Shown: positions 1-10,430, counted from the stretch's first letter. The stretch is DNA of 11,923 nucleotides from JAEZVV01 sp036652035 (GCA_036652035.1 JAVVWR010000078.1:1-11923), one strand, 5' to 3'. A program made the numbers and translations. The notes: generated by a model from the letters alone, not told the origin.

Positions 1-2372
<2,372 letters not shown>

Positions 2373-2485
2373 CCGTCAATTCTACGTGGCCGCGCTGCCG
2401 GAACCGCCCCCCGCTTCCCCCCACAGACAGGCCCGAACCCTGCTGCGGGCCGCGATTGCCCGCGCCCGCCCCGAGAATTCCTGAA

Positions 2486-2497
2486 GCCAGGCCTGGC
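2486..2497. repeat. 12-bp perfect palindrome
   Basis: GCCAGGCCTGGC is perfectly self-complementary and lies about 115 bases upstream of the uvrD start and 190 upstream of leuS. It could be an operator half-site pair, but in sequence this GC-rich it could be chance. Confidence 0.35.
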
Positions 2498-2536
2498 CCT
2501 GCGGTCGGCCGCGAAGGACGCCGCCCGCGCCCGCCC

Positions 2537-2554
2537 GCTCGCTCGCTCGCTCGC
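2537..2554. repeat. GCTC tetranucleotide repeat, 4.5 copies
   Basis: Four full GCTC units plus GC follow directly after the second copy of a 14-bp GC-rich direct repeat. Tetranucleotide runs can vary in length by slippage. At 4.5 copies this one is short, and it sits between genes, where a length change would alter promoter spacing rather than reading frame. Confidence 0.6.
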
Positions 2555-2642
2555 AGGGTTAGCCCGCAAGGCCTTCGCCACCCATGTCAAGACCGTGGCA
2601 AGTCAGCCCTCACCACGACGAAGAAGCGCAAGGGGGGGTCGA

Positions 2643-2648
2643 TATACT
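2643..2648 (+). promoter_or_regulatory. Possible -10 element of the leuS operon
   Basis: TATACT matches the sigma-70 -10 consensus at five of six positions and stands out as an AT-rich patch in very GC-rich DNA. It is 36 bases before the leuS ATG, giving a leader of roughly 25-30 bases. No recognisable -35 hexamer lies 16-18 bases upstream, so the call is tentative. Confidence 0.35.
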
Positions 2649-2684
2649 GCGGACTGGCTACCGTCACACACAAAGAGCACCCCC

Positions 2685-5309
2685 ATGCGCGAGATTTATT
2701 CGCCCCAGGAAGTCGAAGCCCAAGCACAGTCGCACTGGAAGGCGAACGCCGCCTACCGCGCCGTCGAGCACGCCGTGGACGCGGCCGGCAAGGAAAAGCC
2801 CAAGTTCTACGTCTGTTCCATGCTGCCCTACCCCAGCGGCAAGCTGCACATGGGGCACGTGCGCAACTACACCTTGAACGACGTGATGTACCGCTACCTG
2901 CGCATGAAGGGCTTCAACGTCATGACGCCGATGGGCTGGGACGCGTTCGGCCTGCCGGCCGAAAATGCCGCGATCGACAAGAAGGTCGCTCCCGCCGCCT
3001 GGACTTACGCCAACATCGGCGAAATGAAGTCGCAGATGGAGCCGCTCGGGCTGGCCTTTGACTGGTCGCGCGAAGTCGCCACCTGCAAGCCGGACTACTA
3101 CCGCTGGAACCAGTGGATGTTCCTCAAGATGCTCGAGCGGGGCATCGCTTACCGCAAGACCCAGACCGTCAACTGGGACCCGGTCGACCAGACCGTTCTG
3201 GCCAACGAGCAGGTGATCGACGGCCGCGGCTGGCGCTCGGGCGCTCTGGTCGAAAAGCGCGAGATCCCGGGGTACTACTTCGGCATCACCCAGTACGCCG
3301 AAGAGCTGCTGGGCGATCTGTCCAAGCTCGACGGCTGGCCCGAACAGGTGCGCCGGATGCAGGAGCACTGGATCGGCAAGAGCACGGGCGTGAACTTCGG
3401 CTTCCCGTATCAGCTCGACGGCCAAGATCAGCTGCTGCGCGTCTACACCACGCGCGCCGACACGATCATGGGCGTGAGCTTTGTCGCGATCGCCGCCGAA
3501 CACCCGCTCGCCACCCGCCTGGCGCAGGACAAGCCCGAGCTGCTGCCCTTCATCGAGGAATGCAAGAAGGGTGGCGTGGCCGAGGCCGACATCGCCGCGA
3601 TGGAAAAGAAGGGCGTGGCCACCGGCTTCTTCGTGACCCACCCGCTGACTGGCGAGAACGTCGAAGTCTGGATCGGCAACTACGTCCTGATGGGTTACGG
3701 CGAAGGCGCCGTGATGGGCGTTCCGGCGCACGACGAGCGCGACTTTGCGTTTGCGCAGAAGTTCGGCCTGCCGATCAAGCAGGTGATCGCTGTTGCCGGC
3801 GAGACCTTCTCGCTGGAAGCCTGGCAGGACTGGTACGCCGACAAGCAGCGCGGCGTGTGCGTCAACTCCGCCGCCTACGACGGCCTGGGCTTTGAGGCCG
3901 CCACCGCCGCCATTGCGGCCGACCTCAATGCGAAGGGCGTGGGCCAAGCGCAGACCCAATACCGCCTGCGCGACTGGGGCATCAGCCGCCAGCGCTACTG
4001 GGGCACGCCGATCCCGATCATCCACTGCGAAGACTGCGGTGCGGTGCCGGTGCCCGAGGCCGACCTGCCGGTGGTTCTGCCCGAAGACCTCGTGCCCGAT
4101 GGCAGCGGCAACCCGCTCAAGAAGGACGAGCGCTTCCTGCATTGCAGCTGCCCCCAGTGCGGCAAGCCGGCGCAGCGCGAAACCGACACCATGGACACCT
4201 TCGTGGATTCGTCCTGGTACTTCATGCGCTACTGCTCGCCCGACGCCAACGAGGCGATGGTCGATGCGCGCAACGACTACTGGATGCCGATGGATCAATA
4301 CATCGGCGGCATCGAGCACGCGGTCCTGCACCTCTTGTACGCGCGCTTCTGGACCAAGGTGATGCGCGACCTGGGCCTGGTGAAGTTCGACGAGCCCTTC
4401 AAGAAGCTCTTCACCCAGGGCATGTTGACGGCCGACTGCTATTACCGCGAACTCGAGGGCGGCAAGAAGCGCTGGTTCTACCCCAACGAAATCGACATCG
4501 AATTCGACGACAAGGGCCGCCCGGTCAAGGTCACCGCCAAGGACGACGGCCTGCCCGTCACCCACGGCGGGGTCGAGAAGATGAGCAAGTCGAAGAACAA
4601 CGTGGTCGAGCCGCGCGACATCATCGCCAAGTTTGGCGCCGACACCGCTCGCTCGTTCACCATGTTCGCCGGCCCGCCCGACCAGAGCGCGGCCTGGAGC
4701 AATTCTGGCGCCGAAGGCACCTTCCGCTTCCTGCGCCGTCTGTGGAATTTCGCCCGCGCCCAGCAGACGCTGCTGGCGACGGCCGAGCCGATCAAGGTCG
4801 GCGGGCTCTCGCGCGAGATCAAGGACATGCGCCGCGAGATCCACAGCCTGCTCAAGCAGGCCGAGTTCGACTTCGACCGCATGCAATACAACACCGTGGT
4901 CTCGGCCACGATGAAGATGTTGAACACGATCGAAGGCGCCAAGCTCGATGCCGCGGGCGCGGCGGTGGCGCGCGAGTGTGTCGGCATCCTGCTGCGCGTG
5001 CTCTACCCGATCGCGCCGCACATTGCACACTCGCTGTGGAACGATCTGGAGTACGGCCGCGATCACGGTGAAATCCTCGACGCGCCCTGGCCGCAACCCG
5101 CCGCCGACGCCCTGGTCGCCGACGAGATCGAACTGGTGGTCCAGGTCAACGGCAAGCTGCGCGGATCGATCCGCGTGCCCGCCGGCGCCGACAAGGCCGC
5201 GATCGAAGCCGCCGCCCTGGCCGACGCCGACGTGCAGCGCTTTGTCGAAGGCAAGCCGGTCAAGAAGCTGATCGTCGTGCCGGGCAAACTCGTCAACGTG
5301 GTGGTCTGA
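2685..5309 (+). CDS. leuS: Leucyl-tRNA synthetase
   Basis: Class Ia aminoacyl-tRNA synthetase charging tRNA-Leu in the cytoplasm; 874 residues, normal for bacterial LeuRS. The Rossmann catalytic core shows the HIGH-type motif HMGH (55-58) and KMSKS (632-636). The CP1 editing domain carries the threonine-rich TTRADT (255-260) and GVPAHDERD with D350, so post-transfer editing of mischarged Ile/Val/norvaline should be intact. A zinc-binding insert has C448/C451 and C489/C492. The anticodon-binding domain and C-terminal domain (VQVNGKLRG) follow. The reading frame stays open far upstream, but only as the antisense of uvrD; ATG 2685 is chosen because MREIYSPQEVE matches the family N-terminus. Its Shine-Dalgarno is weak (aaagag). 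First gene of the leuS-lptE-holA-proA run; its TGA overlaps the lptE ATG by one base. Confidence 0.98.
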   Translation: MREIYSPQEVEAQAQSHWKANAAYRAVEHAVDAAGKEKPKFYVCSMLPYPSGKLHMGHVRNYTLNDVMYRYLRMKGFNVMTPMGWDAFGLPAENAAIDKKVAPAAWTYANIGEMKSQMEPLGLAFDWSREVATCKPDYYRWNQWMFLKMLERGIAYRKTQTVNWDPVDQTVLANEQVIDGRGWRSGALVEKREIPGYYFGITQYAEELLGDLSKLDGWPEQVRRMQEHWIGKSTGVNFGFPYQLDGQDQLLRVYTTRADTIMGVSFVAIAAEHPLATRLAQDKPELLPFIEECKKGGVAEADIAAMEKKGVATGFFVTHPLTGENVEVWIGNYVLMGYGEGAVMGVPAHDERDFAFAQKFGLPIKQVIAVAGETFSLEAWQDWYADKQRGVCVNSAAYDGLGFEAATAAIAADLNAKGVGQAQTQYRLRDWGISRQRYWGTPIPIIHCEDCGAVPVPEADLPVVLPEDLVPDGSGNPLKKDERFLHCSCPQCGKPAQRETDTMDTFVDSSWYFMRYCSPDANEAMVDARNDYWMPMDQYIGGIEHAVLHLLYARFWTKVMRDLGLVKFDEPFKKLFTQGMLTADCYYRELEGGKKRWFYPNEIDIEFDDKGRPVKVTAKDDGLPVTHGGVEKMSKSKNNVVEPRDIIAKFGADTARSFTMFAGPPDQSAAWSNSGAEGTFRFLRRLWNFARAQQTLLATAEPIKVGGLSREIKDMRREIHSLLKQAEFDFDRMQYNTVVSATMKMLNTIEGAKLDAAGAAVARECVGILLRVLYPIAPHIAHSLWNDLEYGRDHGEILDAPWPQPAADALVADEIELVVQVNGKLRGSIRVPAGADKAAIEAAALADADVQRFVEGKPVKKLIVVPGKLVNVVV

Positions 5310-5797
5310 TGCGAAGCCTCGCCGCGCTCATCCTGTGCTGCACTCTTGCCGCCTGCGGCTTCAAGCTGCGCGGCGAGCAGAACATCCCGCTCGAATCGCT
5401 CTTTATCCAGGTTCCGCTCAATTCGCCGATCGGGGCCGAGATCAGCCGCAATCTGCGCGGAGTCAGCCAGGTCAAGATCCTCACCGTCCGCAAAGACGCT
5501 CAGGCGATCTTCGAGCTGCTGGGCGAGCAGCGCGAGCGCGAAGTGCTGGCGATCAACGCCCAGGGCCGGGCACGCGAATACCAGCTGCGTCTGACAGCGA
5601 GCTTCCGCGTGCTCGACCAAACCGGCAATGAATTGCTGCCCGTCACCACCGTGATGGCACGGCGCGACATCTCGATCAACGAGACCGATTTCCTGGCGCG
5701 CGAGAGCGAAGAAGCCCTGCTCTATCGCGACATGCAGACCGACCTCGTGCGGCAGATGATCAACCGCCTCGCCGCCATCAAGCCCGATGCAGGTTAA
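5309..5797 (+). CDS. lptE: LPS-assembly lipoprotein LptE
   Basis: Outer-membrane lipoprotein that plugs the LptD barrel and helps insert lipopolysaccharide into the outer leaflet. The 162-residue product begins with a short lipoprotein signal peptide and a lipobox LAAC (13-16). Cys16 is the lipidated residue, followed by the CGFKLRG sequence typical of the family. The mature part matches the LptE/RlpB fold in length, with the basic and hydroxyl-rich strands expected of an LPS-binding protein. The start overlaps the leuS stop (TGATG), and the 3' end overlaps holA by 11 bases, so translation is probably coupled. The leuS-lptE-holA order is conserved widely in proteobacteria, including E. coli, which supports the call beyond the modest sequence conservation of this family. 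Confidence 0.93.
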   Translation: MRSLAALILCCTLAACGFKLRGEQNIPLESLFIQVPLNSPIGAEISRNLRGVSQVKILTVRKDAQAIFELLGEQREREVLAINAQGRAREYQLRLTASFRVLDQTGNELLPVTTVMARRDISINETDFLARESEEALLYRDMQTDLVRQMINRLAAIKPDAG

Positions 5798-6830
5798 GGG
5801 CGCCCAGCTCGGTGGCGTGCTGGCCCGCGCCACGCGCGAGGGCCGCATGGCACCGCTCTGGACCGTCACCGGCGACGAGCCGCTGCTGGCAATCGAGGCG
5901 GCCGACGCGATCCGCGCCACCGCTCGCGCGCTCGGCTTCACCGAGCGCGAAGTGATCCACCTCGACGCCCGCGCCGACTGGTCGCAGCTGATCGAGGCGG
6001 CGAGCGGCCTGTCGCTGTTTGCCGAACGCAAGCTGCTCGAGCTGCGCCTGCCTTCGGGCAAGCCGGGCAAGAGCGGCGGCGAAGCGCTCGAGCGCTTGGC
6101 CCAATCCTGCTCGGGCGAGGTAGTGGCGATCCTCTCCTTGCCGCGGCTCGACAAGAGCGGGAGAGAGAGCCGCTGGTTCACGGCGCTGGGCACCGCTGGC
6201 GTGGTGGTCGAGATCTGGCCGGTTGACCGTGCCCACCTGCCGGCCTGGATTGCCGACCGGCTCAAGCAGCAAGGCCAGCGCGCCGCGCCCGAAGCACTGG
6301 AGTTCGTCGCCGACCGGGTCGAGGGCAATCTGCTCGCCGCCCACCAGGAGATCGCCAAGCTCGGCCTGCTGTTTCCCGCGCGCGAACTGACACTCGAGGA
6401 AGTGCGCGACGCCGTGCTCAACGTGTCCCGCTTCGAACTGACCGCGCTGCCCGCCGCCCTGCTCGCGGGCGACGCCGAGCGCGTGGCCCGCACGCTCGAC
6501 GGGCTGCAGGCCGAAGGCACGGCGATCCCGCTGATCCTGTGGGCGCTGCTCGAAGACATCCGCGCCCTGCTCAAGGTCAAGGCCGCGGTCAACGCCGGCC
6601 GCCCCTTGCCGCAGGCGATCCGCGACGCCCGGGTATGGGGGCCGCGCGAAGACGGTATTCGCCGCGCCGTCAACCGTGTCAGCCGCGAGAGCCTGGAATC
6701 GGCCCTGGCGCACGCCGCCGACATCGACCGCATCTCCAAGGGTTTGCGCGCGCCGGGGCGGGATTCCGACCCTTGGATAGAATTGAAAGCTCTCGCCACG
6801 GCCCTCGCCGGGCGCAGCACAGCGCCATGA
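5787..6830 (+). CDS. holA: DNA polymerase III subunit delta
   Basis: Delta subunit of the clamp-loader complex, which opens the beta sliding clamp at primer-template junctions. The 347-residue length matches E. coli HolA (343). The N-terminal segment carries the typical GDEPLL (29-34) of the RecA-like domain I. Delta lacks a functional Walker A, as here. The middle has the family's helical linker (VADRVEGNLLAAHQEIAKL), and the C-terminal part is the helical collar domain. ATG 5787 gives the usual short N-terminus before GDEPLL. No strong Shine-Dalgarno is visible, which fits translational coupling to lptE (11-base overlap). The stop overlaps the proA start as ATGA. Position after leuS-lptE is the conserved proteobacterial arrangement. 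Confidence 0.96.
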   Translation: MQVKGAQLGGVLARATREGRMAPLWTVTGDEPLLAIEAADAIRATARALGFTEREVIHLDARADWSQLIEAASGLSLFAERKLLELRLPSGKPGKSGGEALERLAQSCSGEVVAILSLPRLDKSGRESRWFTALGTAGVVVEIWPVDRAHLPAWIADRLKQQGQRAAPEALEFVADRVEGNLLAAHQEIAKLGLLFPARELTLEEVRDAVLNVSRFELTALPAALLAGDAERVARTLDGLQAEGTAIPLILWALLEDIRALLKVKAAVNAGRPLPQAIRDARVWGPREDGIRRAVNRVSRESLESALAHAADIDRISKGLRAPGRDSDPWIELKALATALAGRSTAP

Positions 6831-8149
6831 CCACGAACCCTGACCTCTTTGCACAACGACTCGCGACCGAATTCGGCGGCGAGCTCTCGGCCTACATCCA
6901 CCATGTGGGCCGCAACGCACGCGCCGCCGCCGCCGCCATGGCACGCGCCTCAGGCGCCGCCAAAGACGCTGCGCTCACCGCGATTGCCACCGGGCTGCGC
7001 CAGCGCGCGTCCGAGCTCAAGGCCGCCAACGCGATCGACGTCATGCGGGCCGAAGCGGCCGGGCTGGCCGCCCCGCTGGTCGATCGCTTGCGGCTCACCG
7101 ACGCGGTGATCGCGCAGATGGCCGAAGGCCTCGAGCAGATGGTCAAGCTGGCCGACCCGATCGGCGAGATCACCGATCTGCGCCCGCGCCCGAGCGGGAT
7201 CCAGGTCGGCAAGATGCGCGTGCCGCTGGGCGTGATCGGCATCATTTACGAGAGCCGCCCCAACGTCACGATCGACGCCGCCGGCCTGTGCATCAAGAGC
7301 GGCAACGCAACCATCCTGCGCGGCGGCTCTGAAGCGATCGCGAGCAACACCTTGCTCGCGGCGATCGTCGCCGACGGCCTGGCCGCGGCCGGCCTGCCGG
7401 CCGCAGCGGTGCAGCTGATTGCCACCACCGACCGCGCCGCGGTTGGCCTTTTGATTACCGCGCCCGAATACATTGACGTGATCGTTCCGCGCGGCGGCAA
7501 AAGCCTGATCGAGCGTTTGATGCGCGACGCCCGGGTGCCGATGATCAAGCACCTCGATGGCATCTGCCACATCTACGTCGACGAGCACGCCGACCTCGAG
7601 ATGGCGGTGCGAGTGTGCGACAACGCCAAGACCCAGCGCTTTAGCCCCTGCAACACGATGGAGACGCTGCTGCTCGCCCCCGAGATCGCAACCCACGTCC
7701 TGCCGCGGCTGGGCGCGATCTACGAGAAAAAGGGAGTCGAGATGCGCTGCGACCCGGCCGCCCGCGCGGTGCTGGCCGCCGCCGGCATAGGCGGGCTGGT
7801 CGACGCCGTCGAGGAAGACTGGCGCACCGAATACCTGGCGCCGATCATCGCGATCGCCGTGGTCCCGGATGTGGAAGCCGCGATCGCCCACATCAACCAC
7901 TACGGCTCCAAGCACACCGATTCGATCATCACCGAGAACTATTCGAACGCGATGCGCTTTCTGCGCGAAGTCGATTCGGCCTCGGTCATGGTCAACGCCT
8001 CAACCCGCTTTGCCGACGGTTTCGAGTACGGCCTGGGAGCCGAGATCGGCATCTCCAACGACAAGCTGCACGCGCGCGGTCCGGTCGGCCTTGAAGGCCT
8101 GACCAGCCAGAAATACGTCGTTCTTGGCAGCGGCCAGATCCGCTCCTGA
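6827..8149 (+). CDS. proA: Glutamate-5-semialdehyde dehydrogenase (gamma-glutamyl phosphate reductase)
   Basis: Second enzyme of proline synthesis: NADPH-dependent reduction of gamma-glutamyl phosphate to glutamate-5-semialdehyde in the cytoplasm. The 440-residue product has aldehyde-dehydrogenase-fold hallmarks of ProA: VPLGVIGIIYESRPNVT in the cofactor domain, KSGNATILRGG, VPRGGKSLI, and the catalytic cysteine C275 in RFSPCNTMETLL. The C-terminal part contains GSKHTDSIIT, NASTRFADG and GAEIGIS. The frame is open further upstream within holA, but ATG 6827 gives the expected N-terminus and an ATGA overlap with holA. No proB is present here, so glutamate 5-kinase must be encoded elsewhere. This is the last gene before the terminator at 8158. 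Confidence 0.98.
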   Translation: MTTNPDLFAQRLATEFGGELSAYIHHVGRNARAAAAAMARASGAAKDAALTAIATGLRQRASELKAANAIDVMRAEAAGLAAPLVDRLRLTDAVIAQMAEGLEQMVKLADPIGEITDLRPRPSGIQVGKMRVPLGVIGIIYESRPNVTIDAAGLCIKSGNATILRGGSEAIASNTLLAAIVADGLAAAGLPAAAVQLIATTDRAAVGLLITAPEYIDVIVPRGGKSLIERLMRDARVPMIKHLDGICHIYVDEHADLEMAVRVCDNAKTQRFSPCNTMETLLLAPEIATHVLPRLGAIYEKKGVEMRCDPAARAVLAAAGIGGLVDAVEEDWRTEYLAPIIAIAVVPDVEAAIAHINHYGSKHTDSIITENYSNAMRFLREVDSASVMVNASTRFADGFEYGLGAEIGISNDKLHARGPVGLEGLTSQKYVVLGSGQIRS

Positions 8150-8157
8150 AAAACGCC

Positions 8158-8184
8158 GACGGGCCGCACGGCCCGTCTTTTCTT
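8158..8184 (+). terminator. Rho-independent terminator of the leuS-proA run
   Basis: A perfect 8-bp GC-rich stem (GACGGGCC 8158-8165, loop GCAC, GGCCCGTC 8170-8177) is followed by TTTTCTT. It begins eight bases after the proA stop codon. The hairpin ends only twelve bases before the hemJ ATG, so it also occupies that gene's ribosome-binding region. Confidence 0.93.
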
Positions 8185-8189
8185 CTGCC

Positions 8190-8618
8190 ATGAGCAACGC
8201 CTACCTCTGGGTCAAGACCTTTCACATCGTGCTCGTGGCAAGCTGGTTCGCCGGTCTTTTCTATCTGCCGCGAATCTTCGTCAATCTGGCGCTCGAGACC
8301 GAACCCGCCGCGCGCGCCCGGCTGCTGCTGATGGCGCGCAAGCTCTACCGCTTCATGACGCCCTTGGCCGTTCTCGCGGTGGCGCTCGGACTGTGGCTGT
8401 GGCTCGGCTTTGGCATGGGCCAAGGCGCCGGCTGGATGCATGCCAAACTGGCGATTGTTGTTGGCCTCGTCGTTTATCACCTCGGGTGCGCAAGGCAGCT
8501 CCAAGCCTTCGAAGCCGCCAGCGATACCCATGGTCATCTCTGGTATCGCTGGTTCAATGAAATTCCCGTGGTCGCGCTGCTTGCCACCGTCGCCCTCGTG
8601 GTCGTCAAGCCGTTTTAG
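8190..8618 (+). CDS. hemJ: HemJ/UPF0093-family membrane protein (CopD-like), probable protoporphyrinogen IX oxidase
   Basis: Small inner-membrane protein of 142 residues, the usual size for the HemJ family, which oxidises protoporphyrinogen IX to protoporphyrin IX in haem synthesis. Four hydrophobic segments are visible (about 7-27, 57-75, 84-100, 124-139). Family signatures are VKTFHIVLVASWFAGLFYLPR with H12, RFMTPLAVLA, GWMHAKL with K86, and the C-terminal RWFNEIPV...VVVKPF. A His and a Lys of this kind are reported as essential in studied HemJ proteins. ATG 8190 fits the family N-terminus but has no Shine-Dalgarno, because the terminator hairpin lies directly upstream. A TTG at 8124 inside proA would add 22 residues and is less likely. 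It is followed after 10 bases by the isomerase gene. Many databases call such proteins CopD family, but copper import is not supported here. Confidence 0.85.
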   Translation: MSNAYLWVKTFHIVLVASWFAGLFYLPRIFVNLALETEPAARARLLLMARKLYRFMTPLAVLAVALGLWLWLGFGMGQGAGWMHAKLAIVVGLVVYHLGCARQLQAFEAASDTHGHLWYRWFNEIPVVALLATVALVVVKPF

Positions 8619-8620
8619 GA
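8617..8620 (+). promoter_or_regulatory. Shine-Dalgarno AGGA of the isomerase gene
   Basis: AGGA lies eight bases before ATG 8629 and overlaps the hemJ stop codon (TAGGA). It fixes the isomerase start at 8629 although the frame is open well upstream, inside hemJ. Confidence 0.6.
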
Positions 8621-8628
8621 TTTGCAGC

Positions 8629-9240
8629 ATGCGTAAGCGCATCGATTACTACTTCACCCCGGTCTCGCCCTACACCTGGCTGGGCCACGCCCGCCTGCGC
8701 GAGATCGCTGCGCGCCAGGGCGCCGACATCGTCCTCCACGTGGTTGACTTGTCACGCGTGTTCCCGGTCTCGGGCGGCATTCCGCTCAAGGACCGCGCGC
8801 CGCAGCGCCAGGCCTACCGCCTGCTGGAGTTGGCGCGCTGGCGCGAATTCCTGGGCGTACCGCTCAATATCGAACCCAAGTATTTCCCGGTGCCGGCGCA
8901 GCCGGCCGCCACCACCATCCTCGCCGTGGCCGAGCGCCACGGCACCGAAGTGGCGCTCGATGTCGCCGGCGACGTGATGCGCGCGCTGTGGGTCGAGGAA
9001 CGCAACATCGCCGACGCCAGCACGCTCGCCGACATTCTGAGCGAACGGCGCCTCAACGCCGGCCCGCTGCTGATGCACGCGGTCAGCGCCGAGATCGAGG
9101 AGCGCTTTGAAGCCCACACCCGCGAAGCGATCGCTCGCGGCGTGTTCGGCTCGCCCAGCGTGATCGTCGATGGCGAACTTTTCTGGGGCCAGGATCGCCT
9201 GGACTTTGTTGAACGCAAGCTTGCAGGGATGCCGCAATGA
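8629..9240 (+). CDS. 2-hydroxychromene-2-carboxylate isomerase-like protein (DsbA/GST-kappa fold)
   Basis: Thioredoxin-fold protein of 203 residues in the HCCA isomerase / GST kappa group. Characterised members (NahD) use glutathione to isomerise 2-hydroxychromene-2-carboxylate during naphthalene breakdown. The N-terminal strand leads to the active-site SPY (13-15), where Ser13 corresponds to the glutathione-activating serine. A helical insertion domain follows (about 50-150). The C-terminal thioredoxin half has the GSPS cis-proline loop and VIVDGELFWGQDRLDFVE. No aromatic-degradation genes are nearby, and the gene sits between hemJ and an rRNA methyltransferase gene. The true substrate is therefore unknown, and a general glutathione-dependent isomerase or transferase is equally possible. 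Its TGA overlaps the next ATG (ATGA). Confidence 0.88.
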   Translation: MRKRIDYYFTPVSPYTWLGHARLREIAARQGADIVLHVVDLSRVFPVSGGIPLKDRAPQRQAYRLLELARWREFLGVPLNIEPKYFPVPAQPAATTILAVAERHGTEVALDVAGDVMRALWVEERNIADASTLADILSERRLNAGPLLMHAVSAEIEERFEAHTREAIARGVFGSPSVIVDGELFWGQDRLDFVERKLAGMPQ

Positions 9241-10430
9241 GCCAAACCAGACACGATTTTTTTGCAATCTGCCCGCGCGGCCTTGAAGGCTTGCTGGGTG
9301 ATGAACTCAAGCGCGTCGGCGCAGCCGCGGTGCACACCGAGCCGGGCGGCGCCGCTTTCTCGGGCTCGCTGGCCACCGCCTACGCCGCCAACCTGCACTC
9401 GCGCATCGCCAGCCGCATCCTGTGGCGGATCGCGCAGGCGCCCTACCGCACCGAAGACGATGTCTATGACTGCGCCAAGGCGGTGGCCTGGGAATCGCAC
9501 TTCGATCCCACCCAGACGCTGCGGGTTGACCTGTCGGCCTCACGCTCGGCGCTGACCAGCGCCGACTTTGTCACGCTGCGCATCAAGGATGCGGTGGTCG
9601 ACCGCCTGCGCGAGGCCACCGGCGAGCGCCCTTCGATCGACCGCTCGCGCCCCGATGTCAGAGTGTTCGCCTATCTCGATGCGAGCACCTGCACGCTGTA
9701 TCTCGATCTTTCCGGCGAGCCGCTCTTCAAGCGCGGCTGGCGAGCCGAGAAGGGCGAAGCACCGCTCAAGGAAAACCTCGCCGCCGGCCTGCTCGCCCTC
9801 TCGGGCTGGACGCCCGAGCAGCCCCTGCTCGACCCCTTCTGCGGCAGTGGCACGATCGTGATCGAAGCGGCAACCATCGCCGCCAACCGCGCACCCGGTC
9901 TCAACCGCCGCTTTGGCTTTGAGAAGCTCAAGGGCTTCGACTCGAACGCCTGGACCCGCATCAAGAACGAGGCCCGCGCCGCGGCCACGATGGATACCCC
10001 AGCCAACCTCTCCGGCTGCGACATCTCGACCCGGGTGATCGAGCTGGCGCGCGCCAATGCCAAACTCGCCGGGCTCGAATCCTGGCTCGCCGACGGCCGC
10101 CTGCAGTTGAGCGCCGACGACGCGCGCGAAGTGACCGCCCCCGCCGCGAGCGGCGTGATCGTCACCAACCCGCCTTATGGCGAGCAGAGCACGCCACGCA
10201 GCGCGACCGTGAGTTCGATGATGAAGATCGTCGCCGACAACCTGAAGCACAACTTCTCCGGCTGGCAGGCCTGGCTGCTCACGAGCGACCGTGGTTTGCC
10301 GCGCCAGATGCGGCTGTCGGAGACGCGCAAGATCGTTCTCTTTAACGGCCCGCTCGAATGCCGCCTGTTCCGCTTCGAGATGGTGAGCGGCCAATACCGC
10401 CAACGGCCCGTGGCCGATGCCAAGCCCTAG
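9237..10430 (+). CDS. rlmL: RlmL-type 23S rRNA (guanine-N2) methyltransferase, THUMP plus methylase
   Basis: SAM-dependent RNA methyltransferase of 397 residues, matching the N-terminal RlmL half of E. coli RlmKL (m2G2445 of 23S rRNA). The N-terminal region (FFAICPRGLEGLLGDEL) and THUMP domain (about 45-160) bind RNA. The Rossmann methylase follows, with SAM motif I LLDPFCGSGT (D199-T206) and the catalytic NPPY (311-314) that flips and methylates guanine N2. The C-terminal RlmK domain of the E. coli fusion is absent, so m7G2069 would need a separate gene elsewhere. ATG 9237 overlaps the previous stop by 4 bases, and the gene overlaps alaX by 14, suggesting coupled translation. The target guanine is inferred from the family, not shown by the sequence. 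Confidence 0.88.
   Translation: MSQTRHDFFAICPRGLEGLLGDELKRVGAAAVHTEPGGAAFSGSLATAYAANLHSRIASRILWRIAQAPYRTEDDVYDCAKAVAWESHFDPTQTLRVDLSASRSALTSADFVTLRIKDAVVDRLREATGERPSIDRSRPDVRVFAYLDASTCTLYLDLSGEPLFKRGWRAEKGEAPLKENLAAGLLALSGWTPEQPLLDPFCGSGTIVIEAATIAANRAPGLNRRFGFEKLKGFDSNAWTRIKNEARAAATMDTPANLSGCDISTRVIELARANAKLAGLESWLADGRLQLSADDAREVTAPAASGVIVTNPPYGEQSTPRSATVSSMMKIVADNLKHNFSGWQAWLLTSDRGLPRQMRLSETRKIVLFNGPLECRLFRFEMVSGQYRQRPVADAKP

Larger units (their letters stand above)
2373..2684. other. Divergent intergenic region uvrD/leuS
   Basis: About 310 bases, very GC-rich, with no convincing gene on either strand. It should hold the promoters of both flanking genes. Visible structure: a 12-bp perfect palindrome (2486-2497), a 14-bp direct repeat (2458-2471 and 2523-2536), a GCTC tetranucleotide run (2537-2554), a TTGACA hexamer on the minus strand (2585-2590) without a well-spaced -10, and a TATACT on the plus strand (2643-2648). 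I found no LexA-type operator (CTGT-N8-ACAG) for uvrD. Confidence 0.7.

Noticed and set aside
2373..2684. LexA operator for uvrD
   Set aside because: uvrD is SOS-regulated in E. coli, so I looked for CTGT-N8-ACAG. Only isolated half-sites such as the one in cccacagacagg occur.
2664..5096. Minus-strand open frame of 810 codons opposite leuS
   Set aside because: It is the exact antisense register of leuS, open for the same codon-usage reason. Its translation has no recognisable domain.
5063..6904. 613-residue and 388-residue minus-strand frames opposite lptE and holA
   Set aside because: They overlap well-identified plus-strand genes, and their translations are low-complexity Arg/Ser/Ala/Gly without domains.
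8124..8189. Upstream TTG start for hemJ adding 22 residues
   Set aside because: The extra residues are Arg/Ala-rich, would be encoded by the terminator hairpin, and do not match the HemJ N-terminus, which begins just before the first membrane segment. It is kept only as an alternative.
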